This document shows, piece after piece, positions 32,392 to 47,300 of a stretch of DNA of 64,000 bases. The translations under genes were made by a program, and so were the position numbers. The stretch lies in contig OX463859.1 in assembly GCA_949825065.1 (NCBI GenBank), forward strand, positions 11,619,606-11,683,605, in the 5' to 3' direction. The stretch's first letter is position 1, and the number at the start of each line of letters is the position of its first letter. The stretch comes from Odontocerum albicorne (lineage: Eukaryota; Arthropoda; Insecta; Trichoptera; Odontoceridae). Under the pieces are notes generated by a model. It saw nothing but the letters and a program-made list of their open reading frames with translations, made no database searches and was not told where the DNA came from.

Positions 32392-35300
32392 CTACAGATA
32401 TAGCAGTCCAGAGGCAGCTGCGTGAGCTAATAAAGCGCTGGCTGCCTGGCGGGCCTCAAGGTGGAGAGCCATCTCATACGCCCAGTCCCGGGCCACTGTC
32501 GCCGCGGCCCCTTTTAGCAGGTGTATGTAACGGAGGGCTTGTCCCCAGTTTCCTCTGTCTACGCATAATCTGGAAATATTATATTGCCTTTTCAAAAGTA
32601 AATCTTCTCAAGACAGTTCTTATGTATGTAATAAGATCAATGGCTGTTTCAACACAAATTGTAAAGGGTGTTTTTATAACGGGAATGACATATCAAATGT
32701 GATGTAAAAGTGATCAATTCAGATGGCTGTCAAACATTAACTATTCGTCGCATCTGGAGGTCGCTTGAGGAATGATACTTGGCAGCAGTGATGTCACTTT
32801 ATAAATTGTGGCGTCATCTCATGGAAATTTATCAAACTTTTAAAACTACCCTCGTAATAGAAGTTTATTTTTTTAATAAATGACCCACAGGGGTACCACA
32901 CATACATTGATATGCAATACTCACTTGGCTCTATCCAGTATCTCATAGGTATCCAGTTTAGAGAAGTCTGTGGGTTCATCTAGCATCTCGCCTTTGGGAG
33001 GTGGAGGGGGGCGAGCCATCAGCATTCCTTGCAGCCAGGACAGCACAAAGACGTGGAGGCGCGCACCACACTCGGGGACCATGGCTAACGACCGGCACAC
33101 TTTCTCCAACTAGAAGAAATACCCTTCAATAACTAAATTTTCTTTTAACCAAAACACATATTTGAGAGGATATCAGTTAAAACTTGACACAACTAAATGC
33201 CACAAAAATCTAATGTAAGATTATTTTATTAAACAGGTTGTGGAATCTTGGAACAAACTGTTTAATAGGAAAGTGAGTACTGTAACATTGAACCAGTTTT
33301 AAAATCACCTGGATAAGTTCCTACACACAAAAACCCACAAGTGCTATTTAAGTGGTGTTTTGTTTCTTTTGCTTATTCTTTTAACTATTTTTTTGTTTTT
33401 TCTTTAAGACAATATGACATATAATTATAATGATAAAAATAAATGAGTGATAGAGTTTTAAACTATTTGTGGTCACCTTTTCTATTCACAAAGAACATCT
33501 TGTACTCGCATGTTATTACCATCTGAATGGTGATAATGATCAATGCTGTAATTTTTTTTTCATTCGTATTCCAATTGATGATTTGGACATATTGAAGAGC
33601 GATATCGTTTTTCTTAGGGTCCATTAGTCGAGCTTTCGAGTTTAGAACCACGGGAATAGGCATGACACTTGCAATTCTTCATCAGGAGATGTCACATCTC
33701 AAGCTGAAGTCACTCTCCCGATGTAATTGAGGCCAAGTTGGGGCTATACAAGTTACTGTAGTTCATCAAATTATATCGTTTTGATTTCCCCTAATGTATT
33801 TCTTTCAACGTGTGATATCACATGACGTAATGCATACGCTAGGAGCAACATAATGTAATATACAATAACAGCGCTATATCAAAAGTAGCAAAAATGATAT
33901 TACATAATAATGTGTTGCTATCCACCTTGGTATATATGAACCTTGGATTTAGCAGAACAATAAAAGAGAGATTAATGTTGTTGGGATGCATGCACTAAGA
34001 AATATTTGTAGGGAAATATGAAAGAAGGCGGAGCGAAGACATCAGAAATGAATGCATGGATAAAATTGATGTTTAAACTAGTAAGATGAAGAAGAGCTTT
34101 AAGATAGTTTGGACAAGTGGAGAGAATGAATTGCGAAACAATAACTAAGCACGTATACAATTCAGGAGTGTGCGTATAAGAGGTATACCGAGGAAAATAT
34201 GGAAGCATGAAAAACAGCCAGATTTTAAAAGAAGTACAAATAATAAAAAATTGTGCATGACGAGATAAATGAATGCGGAGTAGGCGAAAATTGTGTGCTT
34301 GGATCAAAAAGTCTAGAGATCTGTTCTCTCTGCCTAATCTGCAAAGGACACGGTGTGATGATAACGTATTAAAAGGCAGTAAAAATGGATCTGCCTTTTT
34401 ATTACTGCTTCCACTTACTCCCGCTATTTAGTCAACAGACGCCACAAGTTCCCTCCACCTGACTTGATCAACCACTTGCGATGTCTCTGTATAAGATGCC
34501 CTACGGTGTTACGACACGTTTTTCTTTTATTATTCAGCAAAAATACAAACCCTTAAAAACCTATCTCTGAGAGCGACTTCGCTGAGAACTCCCTTTTCTC
34601 TGGCTGCTGCGGGTACTCCTCGAAGCACCGATGCCACCAGCTCGTCAGTGTCGGCTGAAAAACAAGACAATATTTAATAATCAAGTCGATTTCAACTTAC
34701 ATCATTATACTCATCCCATACACTCTATCACGATCACAGAGATGCCGTATATTACCTCCATCCAGGATGGTCCACAACCTGGCCCTTTCCATGTCAGACC
34801 TATCCCTATTGTAATAATAGTGCATGGTTAACGGATTTGTTTAATACCTTGCGAGCCATAAAAAATGCAACCGTTGGCTAGTTAGTAGATAGCATCCTCA
34901 AAACATGGCTTAAGCATCCACAGCACCTCACCTTTATTGCTGTGGTTATAGGATGCTGCTTCCACGTCCAAAGATGAACTGTTTCATTCGTCACCCATCA
35001 TCTTCCTAAGACATAGAGAGGTCTTAACATATTATGAAGTCCCAAGAGATAAAACTTCTAAGTTCTTAAAACTGAGAAGCTTTCTCTCTTGGGCCTCAAT
35101 AACATCCCAAGATTCAGAGCTATACAGCAAACTAGTTTCTACCTGCCTCAAGGTCCTGTCCAAGGATAATTTTTGTGATGTGTGTAAAATTTTGTATTTA
35201 TTTAAAATGATGATTCGTCTCTGTAATATGGTTTGCGAATTCTGGTCAATCTGTTAGTCAATAAACCACACACACTTCCGATGAAACATGACAGCAGTTG

Positions 35301-38300
35301 GACTTAATCATTACTCTCTTAACAAACTGGAATTATTCTACCTGAAGAGAGCTCCAAGGTAGGATAGTTTCTACCTGCCTCAAGGTCCTGTCCAAGGATA
35401 ATTTTTGTGATGTGTGTAAAATTTTGTATTTATTTTAAATTATGATTCGTCTCTGTCATATGGTTTACGAATTCTGGTCAATCTGTTAGTCAACAAACCA
35501 CACACACTTCAGATGAAACATGACAGCAGTTAGACTTAATCATTACTCTCTTAAAAAACTGGAATTATTCTACCTGAAGAGAGCTCCAAGGTAGGAGGAA
35601 GAAACAAGTGTCAAGGAGATTAATGTAATTAGTGGAATAATAAACAAACTATTAAATATAAGACACTATCAACGCATGTACGTGCTTCCCGATTTCTTCC
35701 AATTCATCTTAGATCCTGATGACTTTTCTGGACCAAGGAACAACCATTATCAGCTAAGAGGAATGTGAGCTCATTAGATAACAGGCAGCAGCAGTGGAAT
35801 CGGTTCTCAGTCAGAAATATCCACTTGTGAGTGATCCTAACGTGCTTCATCAAAGCTTATGTTGTATCCTGAAATGTTTTAGATGTGACCACGATTGGAG
35901 TGTACACACCTTACATACTCGTAGGTGGAGTTTCATTAATTCCCTATTGCGATTATGTGAAATGATCCAGACTATCTTCCACATCGTGGAGGTGTGTCCC
36001 AGGTATTTTTCCCGGGAGGTCTAGAAAGGATACATCGGCCATCTACCGAGGCTGTGCCATGGAAGAGAAACCAAAGTGTGAGAGAGAAATCATACGAGAG
36101 AAGAATCTAAAGTGGCATGATACCCATGCAGCTAAGTAATGGCACTACTGACACATTCGTATTTAGGTGAAACAAAGTCCATCAGCAGATTGATTAAGGT
36201 AGAAATGATTAATTAATAAGGATATGTTGTCGATGAAAATAAAAGAATACAAAAATTCTGACCTGCAGCAGAAGCGATGGCATCCAGTTCTTGCGCGACG
36301 GAGACCCTCATCTGCTTGGAGGTGCGACCTCTGAGAACTCCTTCCAAAGCCTCGCAAGCTGCCCACAGCATCTGCGCTTGTCTCGCCATCTTGTCTGCAT
36401 CTGATCGGGCTGGAAAAATCAAAAGTTCAAAACCCCATTGATTCTTTGTTAAGCTGTTTACATACTACCTTAAGTAAAATTATATCAAACAAAAGGTTAT
36501 ACATGTATTTACATCATATTAGATTCAAATTCTCTACTTTTTTATTTATAAACACATACAAAGAGTCATCGCACAGTCCACTGCCAGAAACTATTCAGGC
36601 AGGCCAAGTTAATTATCGAGGTTTCAAAAATAGTTTGGCATTTCAATAAATTGTGAACACTTTTCAAATATAAATCCCATAATCTATAATAGAAACGATG
36701 ATTTTGGATTACAGGGAGAAGCGCTGGAACTGGGGTTAAATATGGCAATAAATAGTTTTAATACTATTTGGGTTACCCAGAAAATACTTTTATATTTCTC
36801 GGATAGATGTCATTAAGAAAAAATATTCATAGTTAACTTCATTCCAAACATGCTGAATTTATATTATTATGAAAGGTAATATGGTATTTTACAGTCATCG
36901 CTTACCCAAAGTACTTGAGCAGTTTGTTTGTAATTTTAAAGATGAAACAAAATAAGTTTTTGTTGCAATGCTTGATGCTTTTTATCACAGCAAAGGAAAA
37001 AATACAACACTCAAACCAAAAAAAAAATATATGTACAATTTACGACATCGGTGCAGTAAATGAGTGTGTGTGTGTCAAATATGGTTTAAAAAAAACATAA
37101 TGGTGATACGACACTAGAACATGGCGTCCATTCTGGTGAATAACCAATGTTCTATGATACGAGAGATTGTTAAGATAGTGAAAATATCGAAAACCACTGT
37201 CCACAAACATTAGGTGCAATTTTGCGTTTGAATTTGGCCTAAAAAAGGTTCAGGAAATTACTTTCTGGGTAACCATATATTCAATGTGCATAAGATAAAA
37301 AGTGAAAGTGGTAAAAGAACTTCAAAAGTTATACCTTGCAATTCAACATCCAGATCTGCATGAAAAATTTTATAAAGACTATAAGATTTAGTTACAAGAA
37401 ATATCCATTTCACAAGATAAGTTAAAAGTTAATTGAATTTTGAAAAAAGTCTTCTTTCACTTTCAATCTCAAAAATTGTTGTCATAATGATTTTTTGTAT
37501 ATATCACAGAGATCAAAAATGATCAGGCATTATTCCCTGGAGACATAAATCATGAAACATAATTGTAATTTTAATAAAATATTGTTTTTTCCACTTAAGA
37601 TAATAGTATGACTTTATCGGTTTCAAGGTTTTTACCTCATCATCAGGGAGTCCAAGCAAGGCTGAATTATATTCGAGCTGGCACCGAGATACTAAACGCA
37701 TCTAATAGTAATATTTGGAGTAGGGATTGTGGGTGGAAAAGAAGCAAGAAATTGCTTTGAGCACCTTTGAGGAGAGTCTGCTCTCTAAACAATGTTATAT
37801 AAATTGTCATTTCATTATTATTGGCAGTGGTGAAAACTTAGAAATGTACGTGTTTACCAAGTGTTCATTCCAAGTATCAATTTATTTTCATAAGTATGCC
37901 AGAATTTGGCATTATATAAATGTGATTTTCTCGGTGACAATGATTAGCCATTTCAGAATAAATTAGAGGATTCCTTAAGATAGATTTGTGTTCACAAAAT
38001 CTTTTTTAAAGAACCTTTCTGTTTTTCCTATATAGAAATTATCACAAAGCATAACTTGTATACAATTTTCTCCCTACCGATGAAGCCTATCCGAACTCAA
38101 GCATAAGTCTTAAATAAATTTTACATGACATATGAAAACATATATAGAGGATTATATTCTTATTTTAAATACATTGCAGTGGATATTAAGAGCCACAATG
38201 ACTCATTTAATGAAATTACAGGACAGATGAACAAAGCCTCTGAAATATATGGATGCCTTAAAGATAGTCTATGGAAATATAAGTACATGGCAACAGAAAG

Positions 38301-41300
38301 TAAATTGAAGATTTCTAAAACATGTGTTAGTCCTGTAACATGAACTGTACACAATTCATAACACACGAATGAAGGCACTCCTCAAAACATAAGAAGTTAA
38401 GGTTTGTCATGTATAACTGGTAAAACATCCAGAGACAATAGGAAATAAGGTTTTGTCATGTATAACTGGTAAAACATCCAGAGACAATAGCAAATAAGAC
38501 AATAGCAGAGAAGACGTTATTGGTGAGATGATGTTAAAATAATAGATAAGGCCCGGATTTCCCATATAGTTTCTTATGGTTACATCACAGGAAGCCAATC
38601 ACCATGCAGACCCAAAAAGAAATGGAAAGATAGCTGACAGTCCATATCCCAGAAATAATGCAGAAAAAACTGTGAGCTGCCCCCCAATGTCTCTAAGTCT
38701 CCTATAAGATAGACTGATAAAATAAAACCGTTGACAGAATATTCTTTCAACTGTGCTCCGATCCTCTCAGTACAGTGTGGCGATCAGAGCAACATCTGTT
38801 AATTCGCTGATTTGCAATGGCTAACTCACTTAAGTGTGTATTCTAGTCTAGAAATTTGAAAAATATTTTGTTTTTGCATATTTTTAAAGTTTAGACCTTT
38901 AAAAATATGTTCTCAAAAGAAAATTTTTTAATTCTCAATATTTACAAAGTTATAGCTATAAATGAGGCAGCAATTACGCCGCACCAGTATGACCCAGACA
39001 ATAATTTCGAAATTTTAAACGCATTTTTCTCGAAACTACTTTTTCGACCTGGTCGACATAAAATCTCAAGTTCTATCCAACCACCTTCAAATTTGGTACG
39101 AAACTTCGATAAATGTTTTTATAACTATTTTTAAAAATTAAAATATTTGAAAAAAAGGGTAAAAAAATGGATTTTTTTTTCAGACAGCCGCCATTTTACA
39201 ATTTTTTTAAATTTTTTATTCTCTTTGGTACCAACTATAACGACATTATTTCTTATCAAGAAATGGCGTATGATTTTTGTTTCAGATTAACTAAAGGGCT
39301 TCAATCATGTCGACCAGCTCACCCTCTTTTTTTTACGACAAGATATAACATCTTGAATTGAAAATAATTTTTTTTCAATAATTTTTTTGTACATTCTCAA
39401 ATCATCAATAAACAAACAGTAAAAAATGCATATGAAAAATGCTCATAAAAAGTCGTAAAAAACGCCCGAAATTCACGCCTCTAGAGTAAAATACCCCCTT
39501 AAAGAGAAAAAGAAAAGAAAAGAAAAAAAAAGGAAGAAAAGCGAGTAAAAAAGAAAGAAAAAAAACTCCACGGTACAACTTCCCCTTCCAACTGAATTGA
39601 CGTTGGAATGACAAGGGGATCCTTAACTATGAGGCCCAGCAACAACGACAATTAAGAAGATAATTTTAGTGATTTTAAATCAAGGGCCAGACTTTTCGAG
39701 AATAATTTTATCCCATGAGAATTATGTTCCTCTAGTAAAAAAATTAAGAAGTACCTTTGAGTGCCTGATCCACTCCTTGCAGCCTGCCCAGGACGGCAGC
39801 CAATCTGACTCCCTGTGCGGCCTTTTCTGCAGCTGACCTCTCGTCCGCCTTTCTCCTCTCTTCCTGTGCTATCTGCAACACCACACAAGTTTGTCAAAGG
39901 AAGTATTCACATTTTAACAGAAGTATTCACATAAGACATTTCTTGTTTGTTTAATTAAATTGAACATGAAATAATACACTCACTAAACTTTATGCAGTGT
40001 AAAATGACATAGGATATTAGTAAAGCACACGATACGATGATTAATGAACTATACTTCCGAAATTGTAGCACGGGTCCTGTGACAGTTCACAAATTTGCCC
40101 CAATACAACCTTGTAACGACGTTCAGTAATTTTAATTATTTTATCAACTTTAATATAAGCCTCGATTCTAATAAATAGCAAGTTATTTAGGTAAATACTA
40201 TGCGTATCCAGAAAGTAAGTGTACTGAGGCTCTCACGACCGGATGGATTTTATTTTTGACATGTTGGCTACACTTCCGTGTAGCCTGACCCTTCCCCTCC
40301 ACAACGAGACCAGTTCGAGGACACGTTTCAGGAAAAATGTCAACCCAATCTCCCGCCAAGTGCGAAATACGCGGCGTCATCCGTTATCTCGTTTGGAAGG
40401 GAAAACCTCCGGTTGAGGTTTATAATGAGGTGAAAACTGCATATGGTGATAAAGCTATGAATCGTACGAGTGTGTACAAGTGGTGTCGCGAGTTTAAAAA
40501 CAGTCACGTCACACCTCTTCACCCTCCGCCAAAAAGTTCAAAACCACAATTTCAGCCAAGAAAATCATGGTATCCGTGTTTTGGGACTGTCAAGGCATAA
40601 TTTTAATTGAATATATGCCTCAAGGGGAAACCATCAACTCTGCAAGATATTGTGAGACCCTAAAAAATTTGCCGAGGGCGATTCAGAACAAGAGGAGAGG
40701 CATGCTGACAAAGGGAGTCTGCCTGCTGCACGACAATGCCAGACCACACACGGCCAACGCCACGAAGGAACTGCTCGCCTCGTTTAAATGGGATGTCCTG
40801 AACCATCCCGCGCATTCCCCTGACCTAGCACCTTCAGATTACTATCTCTTTACCTCCCTGAAGCTGCACATGGGTGGAAAAAGGTTTTCAACCGACGAGG
40901 AGGTAAAGGAGGAGGTGGAGAAGTGGACGGAGGGGTTGGCGGGAAACTACTTCGAGGAAGACATCAAAAAGTTGATACCCCGCTTCACCCCCTGCATTGA
41001 GAGGAATGGCGACTATGTCGAAAAATAGCTTACATATATGTACTACGGTAACCACATAATTTTTTTGTTTAAATAAAAAAAAATGTAACCTACAAAAATT
41101 CAGTACACTTACTTTCTGGATATGCCTCGTACATTACATAAAACTAACAATAATGACAAATTAATACATCTTGTTACAAATTAGCAAAAATGTGGCAGTT
41201 TGTTAAAATCAAATAATATTTGGTGACGTTTGTCAAAAGTCACTATTTTAGTCTGCATTGGCTAGGGATGGGGGGTATACGATAATTGGATTTTGGATTT

Positions 41301-44300
41301 TTTTTATACATAAAATTAAATGTTCGTAATTAGTATTAATTCATAGTGGATCTTGGCCTATTTAAAGATAGATACAAATCATACAATATATTAGAAAGTC
41401 AGTATAATGAAAATTAGGAATTAAAACGTCCGTTTAGAGAAAAACAATTTTTCGATTTATAAAAAAACCTATTCGATTTGTAAAAAAACTATTTTATTCC
41501 ATCCCTTTGATACATGATGTTTAAAACATCGCAGGACCCATCCTACATTTTCTGAAGTATAATGCTCATATATTACACTACAGGTTCAATGGTACACTAA
41601 GTAATGTTTTTGCAAAACAAATCATGGCAAAATATAAAAAATAATTGTGCTTATATCAATTATGTCAACTTTAATGTATGGAAGCAAAGCTTGGACATTG
41701 AAAGGATGTGATAAGAGCAGAATAAATGCATGCTTTGCGTAGAATATCTGGTATTACAAGGGTCGGATAAAAGACAACCGTTTTTTAGAAATGGATGTTA
41801 TAAATAATGAACAATAATTGGAATAATTTTTGTGACCATATAGCTTTCTTTACTTTTGCCTGGTTGGTTGGTTGTTTGGAAAGAATTGTCATCTGGGTAT
41901 AAGTCTGCTAGTTTGTAATACAATAAAGTGAAGTTATTTTAAGGATTTGGAGTAGAGGATAAGTGACAGTGTTCTTTCAAATATTGTGTTATGCACAAAG
42001 ACTGAATTGTTTTTTTTTTAATAATATATTGATGACCTCCGTCACCTAGTTGGTAAGATGCTTGTCTTTCAACCTGGGTTGCGGGTTCAATCCCTGTTAG
42101 AACTCAGATATTTAAAAAAGATTCCAATCCGATTTTCCCTTAAGCATTTTCAGAAAACTGTCTGGTTGGTAAGAAGCGATTATCACATGGCAATACGCCT
42201 GCCAATTCGTACTGTATATAACGAAAATACAATATAATAAAATACAATATATTTTCTGCATACAATTTTTTTTTATTTGGAATTTTTATTAACTTGGTCA
42301 ATTTTAACCACAGGTTTGGTGAACCGTGGCAGAATTTAAGAACTTGTTTGCACTCACTAGCTGGATAGCACCACATCAGCATTGTATCACATGAACCTTA
42401 CATGAGCCAAATAAAGAAGAAAATTTTATTGAATATTTTACCTGTTCAGAGCGGTGATCCAATGCATCCTGCAAATGGCTATTATGCAACTCGAGCTGTC
42501 TTTTCAGTTGATCTGCTAGTTGCTTGTCAGCCTCTGCCTTGGCGAGAGCCATCTTCTTCTGAAAAATGAGAGCCAGCTCCCGACGCTCCCTCGCCAGCTC
42601 TATCTCCACTTTGGCTTTCACCACGTCCTGGTCAGTGCCCTTCAGAGCCTGGTCCACCCTGTAGGTGAGCTCGCACTCCAGCTTAGCCAATTGCTGTTGG
42701 TAGAGGAGCACCTTGCGAAGAGACACTAGAAGGAGAGCGTCCGTATCACCGCCCCGTGTATCCAGAGTACCTGCTTCGATATCCGCACGTGGAAACAGAC
42801 CCTGCAAACAACAATTTGCCATTATCTATAACTGTCATAGATACCTTAGCACTTCTATTTGATCAAACTCAACCTAATTACTTGAGTAGCATTGTGAATG
42901 ACAAAGCAAATGAGATTCAGAACAGATTATGTGCTATTTCCCCGAGTGTTTTGCCTTTCGTAGATTCATAGTCATGATCTAACTCTGAAAAAAATGGCAG
43001 TCTATACGGATATAAGTACGTACTCCATGACACGCTTAAAAGTGTAAATGCTCAATACAACTGGAGGCAAACAGCAGCGGATGGAGCCAAATACTGTAGA
43101 ACTGTTGCTAGTTACCAAGGACTCAATAGAGAAAGAAGACGCAAACAAGTTGCAAACTCTTGTACTATCAGACGTCTAATGGTTAAGTACAGTACTGTTT
43201 ATTCCACTTTATATAATGGTATAACCCTACCGGTTTCAAGGTTTTCACTTAATCATCAGGGAAGCACAAACAACACATTTTTTTTCGAATTGGTACCAAA
43301 ATACACGCTTCTAACGGTAAAAATTCAGGTTGGGGATGGTAGGTAGAGGGAGGCAGGAGACAGCTTCAGCGAACAGTGGTGAGATCTTGGGAATATATGA
43401 GTTTGCCAGATGTTCATCCCAATGCACTGACTTGGATATTTCTAGAGCCTATAATATGTTCAATTTATTTCCGTTACTACTGATATGCCAGAATTTGGCA
43501 TCATCGATAGACAATGTGTGAGTTTGAACAAAATTCTGTCTTGTTTGTGCACCTCTGATAATGAGGTGAAAACCTTGAAACCGATGAGGCTATACCGTTA
43601 TATAAAGTGAAATAAACAGTGATGGACTAAATAAATAACAATGTCTTTAAACCTCTACAGTGTTAATGCCTTAACTATACTGCCGTCATAAGCAAAAGCG
43701 CAGCTAACGGGAAAATAATCAGAAATTTAACAAGTATGAGGCAATATTCCATATCAAATTCTAAACCATAATCGAAAAAAAAAATACAGAAAACCATTTA
43801 TTTCAACACAAAAATCGACATTATTTATTTTTTAATTTTACAAAATACTAGGTTTTTCTAAGCAAAAATACAATAAAATGTGATTCATAAACAAAAAGAC
43901 AGCAAGTGCCTATGCGTTTACTGCGTTTTTGCTTATGAATCACATTTTACTGGTTTTTTGTTTATGAATCATGACATTTTTAAGCAGCAATGAAAAACAT
44001 AAATGTGCAGTTTTCTCAAAACTTAACTTTTGTCATTAGCTGCGTTTTTGCTTATGAGGGCAGTATAAATAACATGTTAAGTACAGTTTTAAAAAAAAAT
44101 TTCTATCAAATTCTGAAGAGTATTTAGAGTAAGGACATACCTCGATCTCGTCCACGAAATGTCGCCGCGCTTCTTCGACCTGCGGCCAGTATTTGGAGGC
44201 TATCTCCGCATCCACCTTCAGCTTCTCATATTCCCTCCTCAGCCCCGACAACTCAGCCCGTGCTTGCTCTGCTTTAATGCCCGAACAGGTGTCTGGAAAT

Positions 44301-47300
44301 ATGTTTTATGGTATTCATTTTATTTCGTTACGTTTTATAACAAATTATTTAGGATCATAAAAACATCAAAAAGTAAATTTAATATTATTCTGCTAACTTT
44401 TTGTCCACGGTTTGACTCAACGAACATCGTTAGAACCATTTTGAAGATGATCATTAAGGTGTGCTCATTATGTTCAGTAAATGAGCAAAGAATTAGTGCA
44501 ATTTTATTCAATCTTTTTATTTTTTTTTTCTGTATAGTGGGATTCCACCAAGAATTATTATTTGAGAAACTTCCTATACTTTATTCAGTATCATTTTTGA
44601 AATTCATTAATTTTATTTATATTATATGCAACGTTCCCTCTAAGATGTGCGCGTGTGCGGCCGCACATCTGTTAATAATTGTCCGCACGCATGTTTCCAT
44701 CTTCCGCACACATTTCAAAGAAAGGAACTTGTAACCATATTTTGTTTTGCGCAATAATATATTCTATTTGATATTTCATGATGGGTTCTCAGGTTCCTTT
44801 CTTTGAGATGTGTGTGAAACATGGAAACACCATATAAAGTCCACGCGCCGTAAGGTGCCTCTTTTTTTCTTGCACATTTAAGTTGATGGGCCGCACACAC
44901 AATGAAAAAATTAGGGGGAACGTTGATTATATGTGATAATTACAATTTACAGGTATTTCTCGTTTTACTAGTAATACAAATTAAAGTTTTAATGGGAAGG
45001 TGAACTGTAGAGAAAAAAGCCTTAATTTTGGACCTAGAAGATCACTTCACTAGACAAGGCCTGTGACTAAGTGATCTCATTTCATATATTTGTCCTAAAT
45101 ATAAAATTTCGCCTGAAACATTTGCAGTCTGCATTCACATCTTTAAATTTCAAGCTTTCACATGTATAATTCCAACTGCACCATAGTCTCAACAGCCACA
45201 TCAATATCGTCTCTAGCAACTCTTCATTACACACTCTACATTTGCATCAGTGGTTCACTCGTATGTCTACGTGGAGATCTACAAAAACTCCTCACTCCTC
45301 GATCAAAGAGCCATCTCATTATATCCACTTTAGATTTGAAGGTGTGATATTATAAAAATAACCACTTTCCTTCAGGAATATGTTGTAAAATCTTAGTGCA
45401 AGGAACTGCACGAACCCCAAATTATGTATGAATGAGTGGGGTCGGAACCAGATTCAGTACATCATATCTTAACACATCGATCAATAAGTCCCGGGATTAA
45501 CCAACAGATGGCGCCTCTAATAACAATCCATACCATTCTCAGTTAGTACCTACCTTTAGAAGTTACGTGTCAAACTTTCATGACATTCCGACATTGTGTC
45601 ATTGAGTTACAGTGGTTTTAGTGACGCTACTTTTGCTATTTTCAAAACAATGGAAAAAACCGAATTTCGAGTGTTGATAAAACATTGTTTTTTAATGGGA
45701 AAATACCATTCAAACTCAGCGATGGCTTGAAAAGTGTTATCCGGGCTCTGCTCCGTCAAAAACAATAATTTGTCGGTGGTATGCTAATTTCAAATGCAGT
45801 CGTACAGACACAAATGATGCTGAACGCTCTGGTCGTCCAAATGAGGCTGTTACACCAGAAAACATATAGAAAACTCTCAAAATCGTGATGGAAAATCGCA
45901 AAGTAAAGTTGCGTGAGATAGCTGACATCCTGAAGATATCATTTGGTAGTGTTTACACTATTTTGTATGAACATTTGGTCATGAAAAAGCTTTTTCGAAA
46001 TGGGTGCCGCGTTTGCTCACAATGGAACAGAAACAACAACGCAACGATAATTCAGAGCGCTGTTTGACACTGTTAACGCGAAATAAACAGGAATTTTTGT
46101 GTCGGTATGTGACAATGGATGAAACTTGGATCCACCGGAATCAAATCGGCAGTCAGCTGAGTGGATAGCAGCCGGTGAAAGTCGTCCGAAGCGACCAAAA
46201 ACTCAACAGTCAGCCGGGAGGTTATGGCCTCTGTATTTTGGGATGCGCATGGTATAATATTCATCGATCACCTTGAAAAGGGAAAAACCATCAATAGCGA
46301 ATATTACATAGCGTTATTGGAGCGTATGAAGGCGGAAATTGCAAAAAAACGGCCCCATATGAAGAAGAAAAAAGTTCTCTTTCATCAGAACAATGCACCG
46401 TGTCACAAGTCAGTGGTAACGATGGCCAAATTGCGTTGAGTTGAACTTCGAATTGCTTCCGCACCCACTGTATTCTCCAGATTTGGCCCCCAGCGACTAT
46501 TGGCTGTTCGCAGACCTCAAAAAGAATTTGGCTCCAATGAAGAAGTGATTGTCGAAACTAACGCCTATTTTGAAACCAAATATAATTCGTTCTACACGGC
46601 TGGCATAAAAAAGTTAGGAAAGCGTTGGAATGAATGTATCACTCTTGAAGGAGAGTATGTTGATGAATAATGAAGAATTTTGGCAAACAAATGTTGTTTT
46701 AGTAGTTAGTCCCGGGACTTATTGATCGATGTGTTATTCTATGATTATTTTAAAACACATTTATCAGAAGATAATTAGTATAATACATAATTAGTGATTT
46801 GATATATATCTGACAGATATCAAATACCTCAAACTCCTTGAAAAGTGTTTCTGCTGGGTAATGAACCAATTTTTGAAAAGTGTTTCTGCTGGGTAATGCC
46901 TAATTTTAAACAAGCCTCTTTGTGCCTTACACAAAAGATCCACAATTACAAGGCAAGGACCTAAACTGTTATAAAATCAATGGTTTACATTACACCAATA
47001 CACTAATACTATTAAGTTGACGGTGTTTCCCCGCCTCCACCCTAACATGAAAACATGTTGTTCCTGAGCTTCCCAATGTAATTGCCATGGTATGATAATG
47101 ACGTTTAGCAGTTGTATCTGTCAAACATTGAGAACGCTTGTTCGAAAGTTTGTTGAGAGAGATAAAATTTATCTAGCATAATTTTTACCTCAATAAAAAC
47201 TTAATTTGGATTAACAGTGTTTTTCAATTATGTTTTATGAAAAACTGACATGACTTGACATGAAAATTATCCTTTATCCGGGTTCGAGTGTCTCCCAATT

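Noticed and set aside
38907..39361. Small novel gene in a Mic60 intron
   Set aside because: Two unlinked open frames in AT-rich DNA with no splice connection or recognisable domain; kept only as an unclassified segment.
40567..41028. Domesticated mariner transposase gene
   Set aside because: Terminal repeats and TA flanks are present, the first catalytic residue is deleted, and there is no sign of host splicing or an upstream promoter.
44159..44734. 191-codon ORF on the + strand
   Set aside because: It starts on the antisense of a Mic60 exon and runs into intron DNA; no recognisable protein features.
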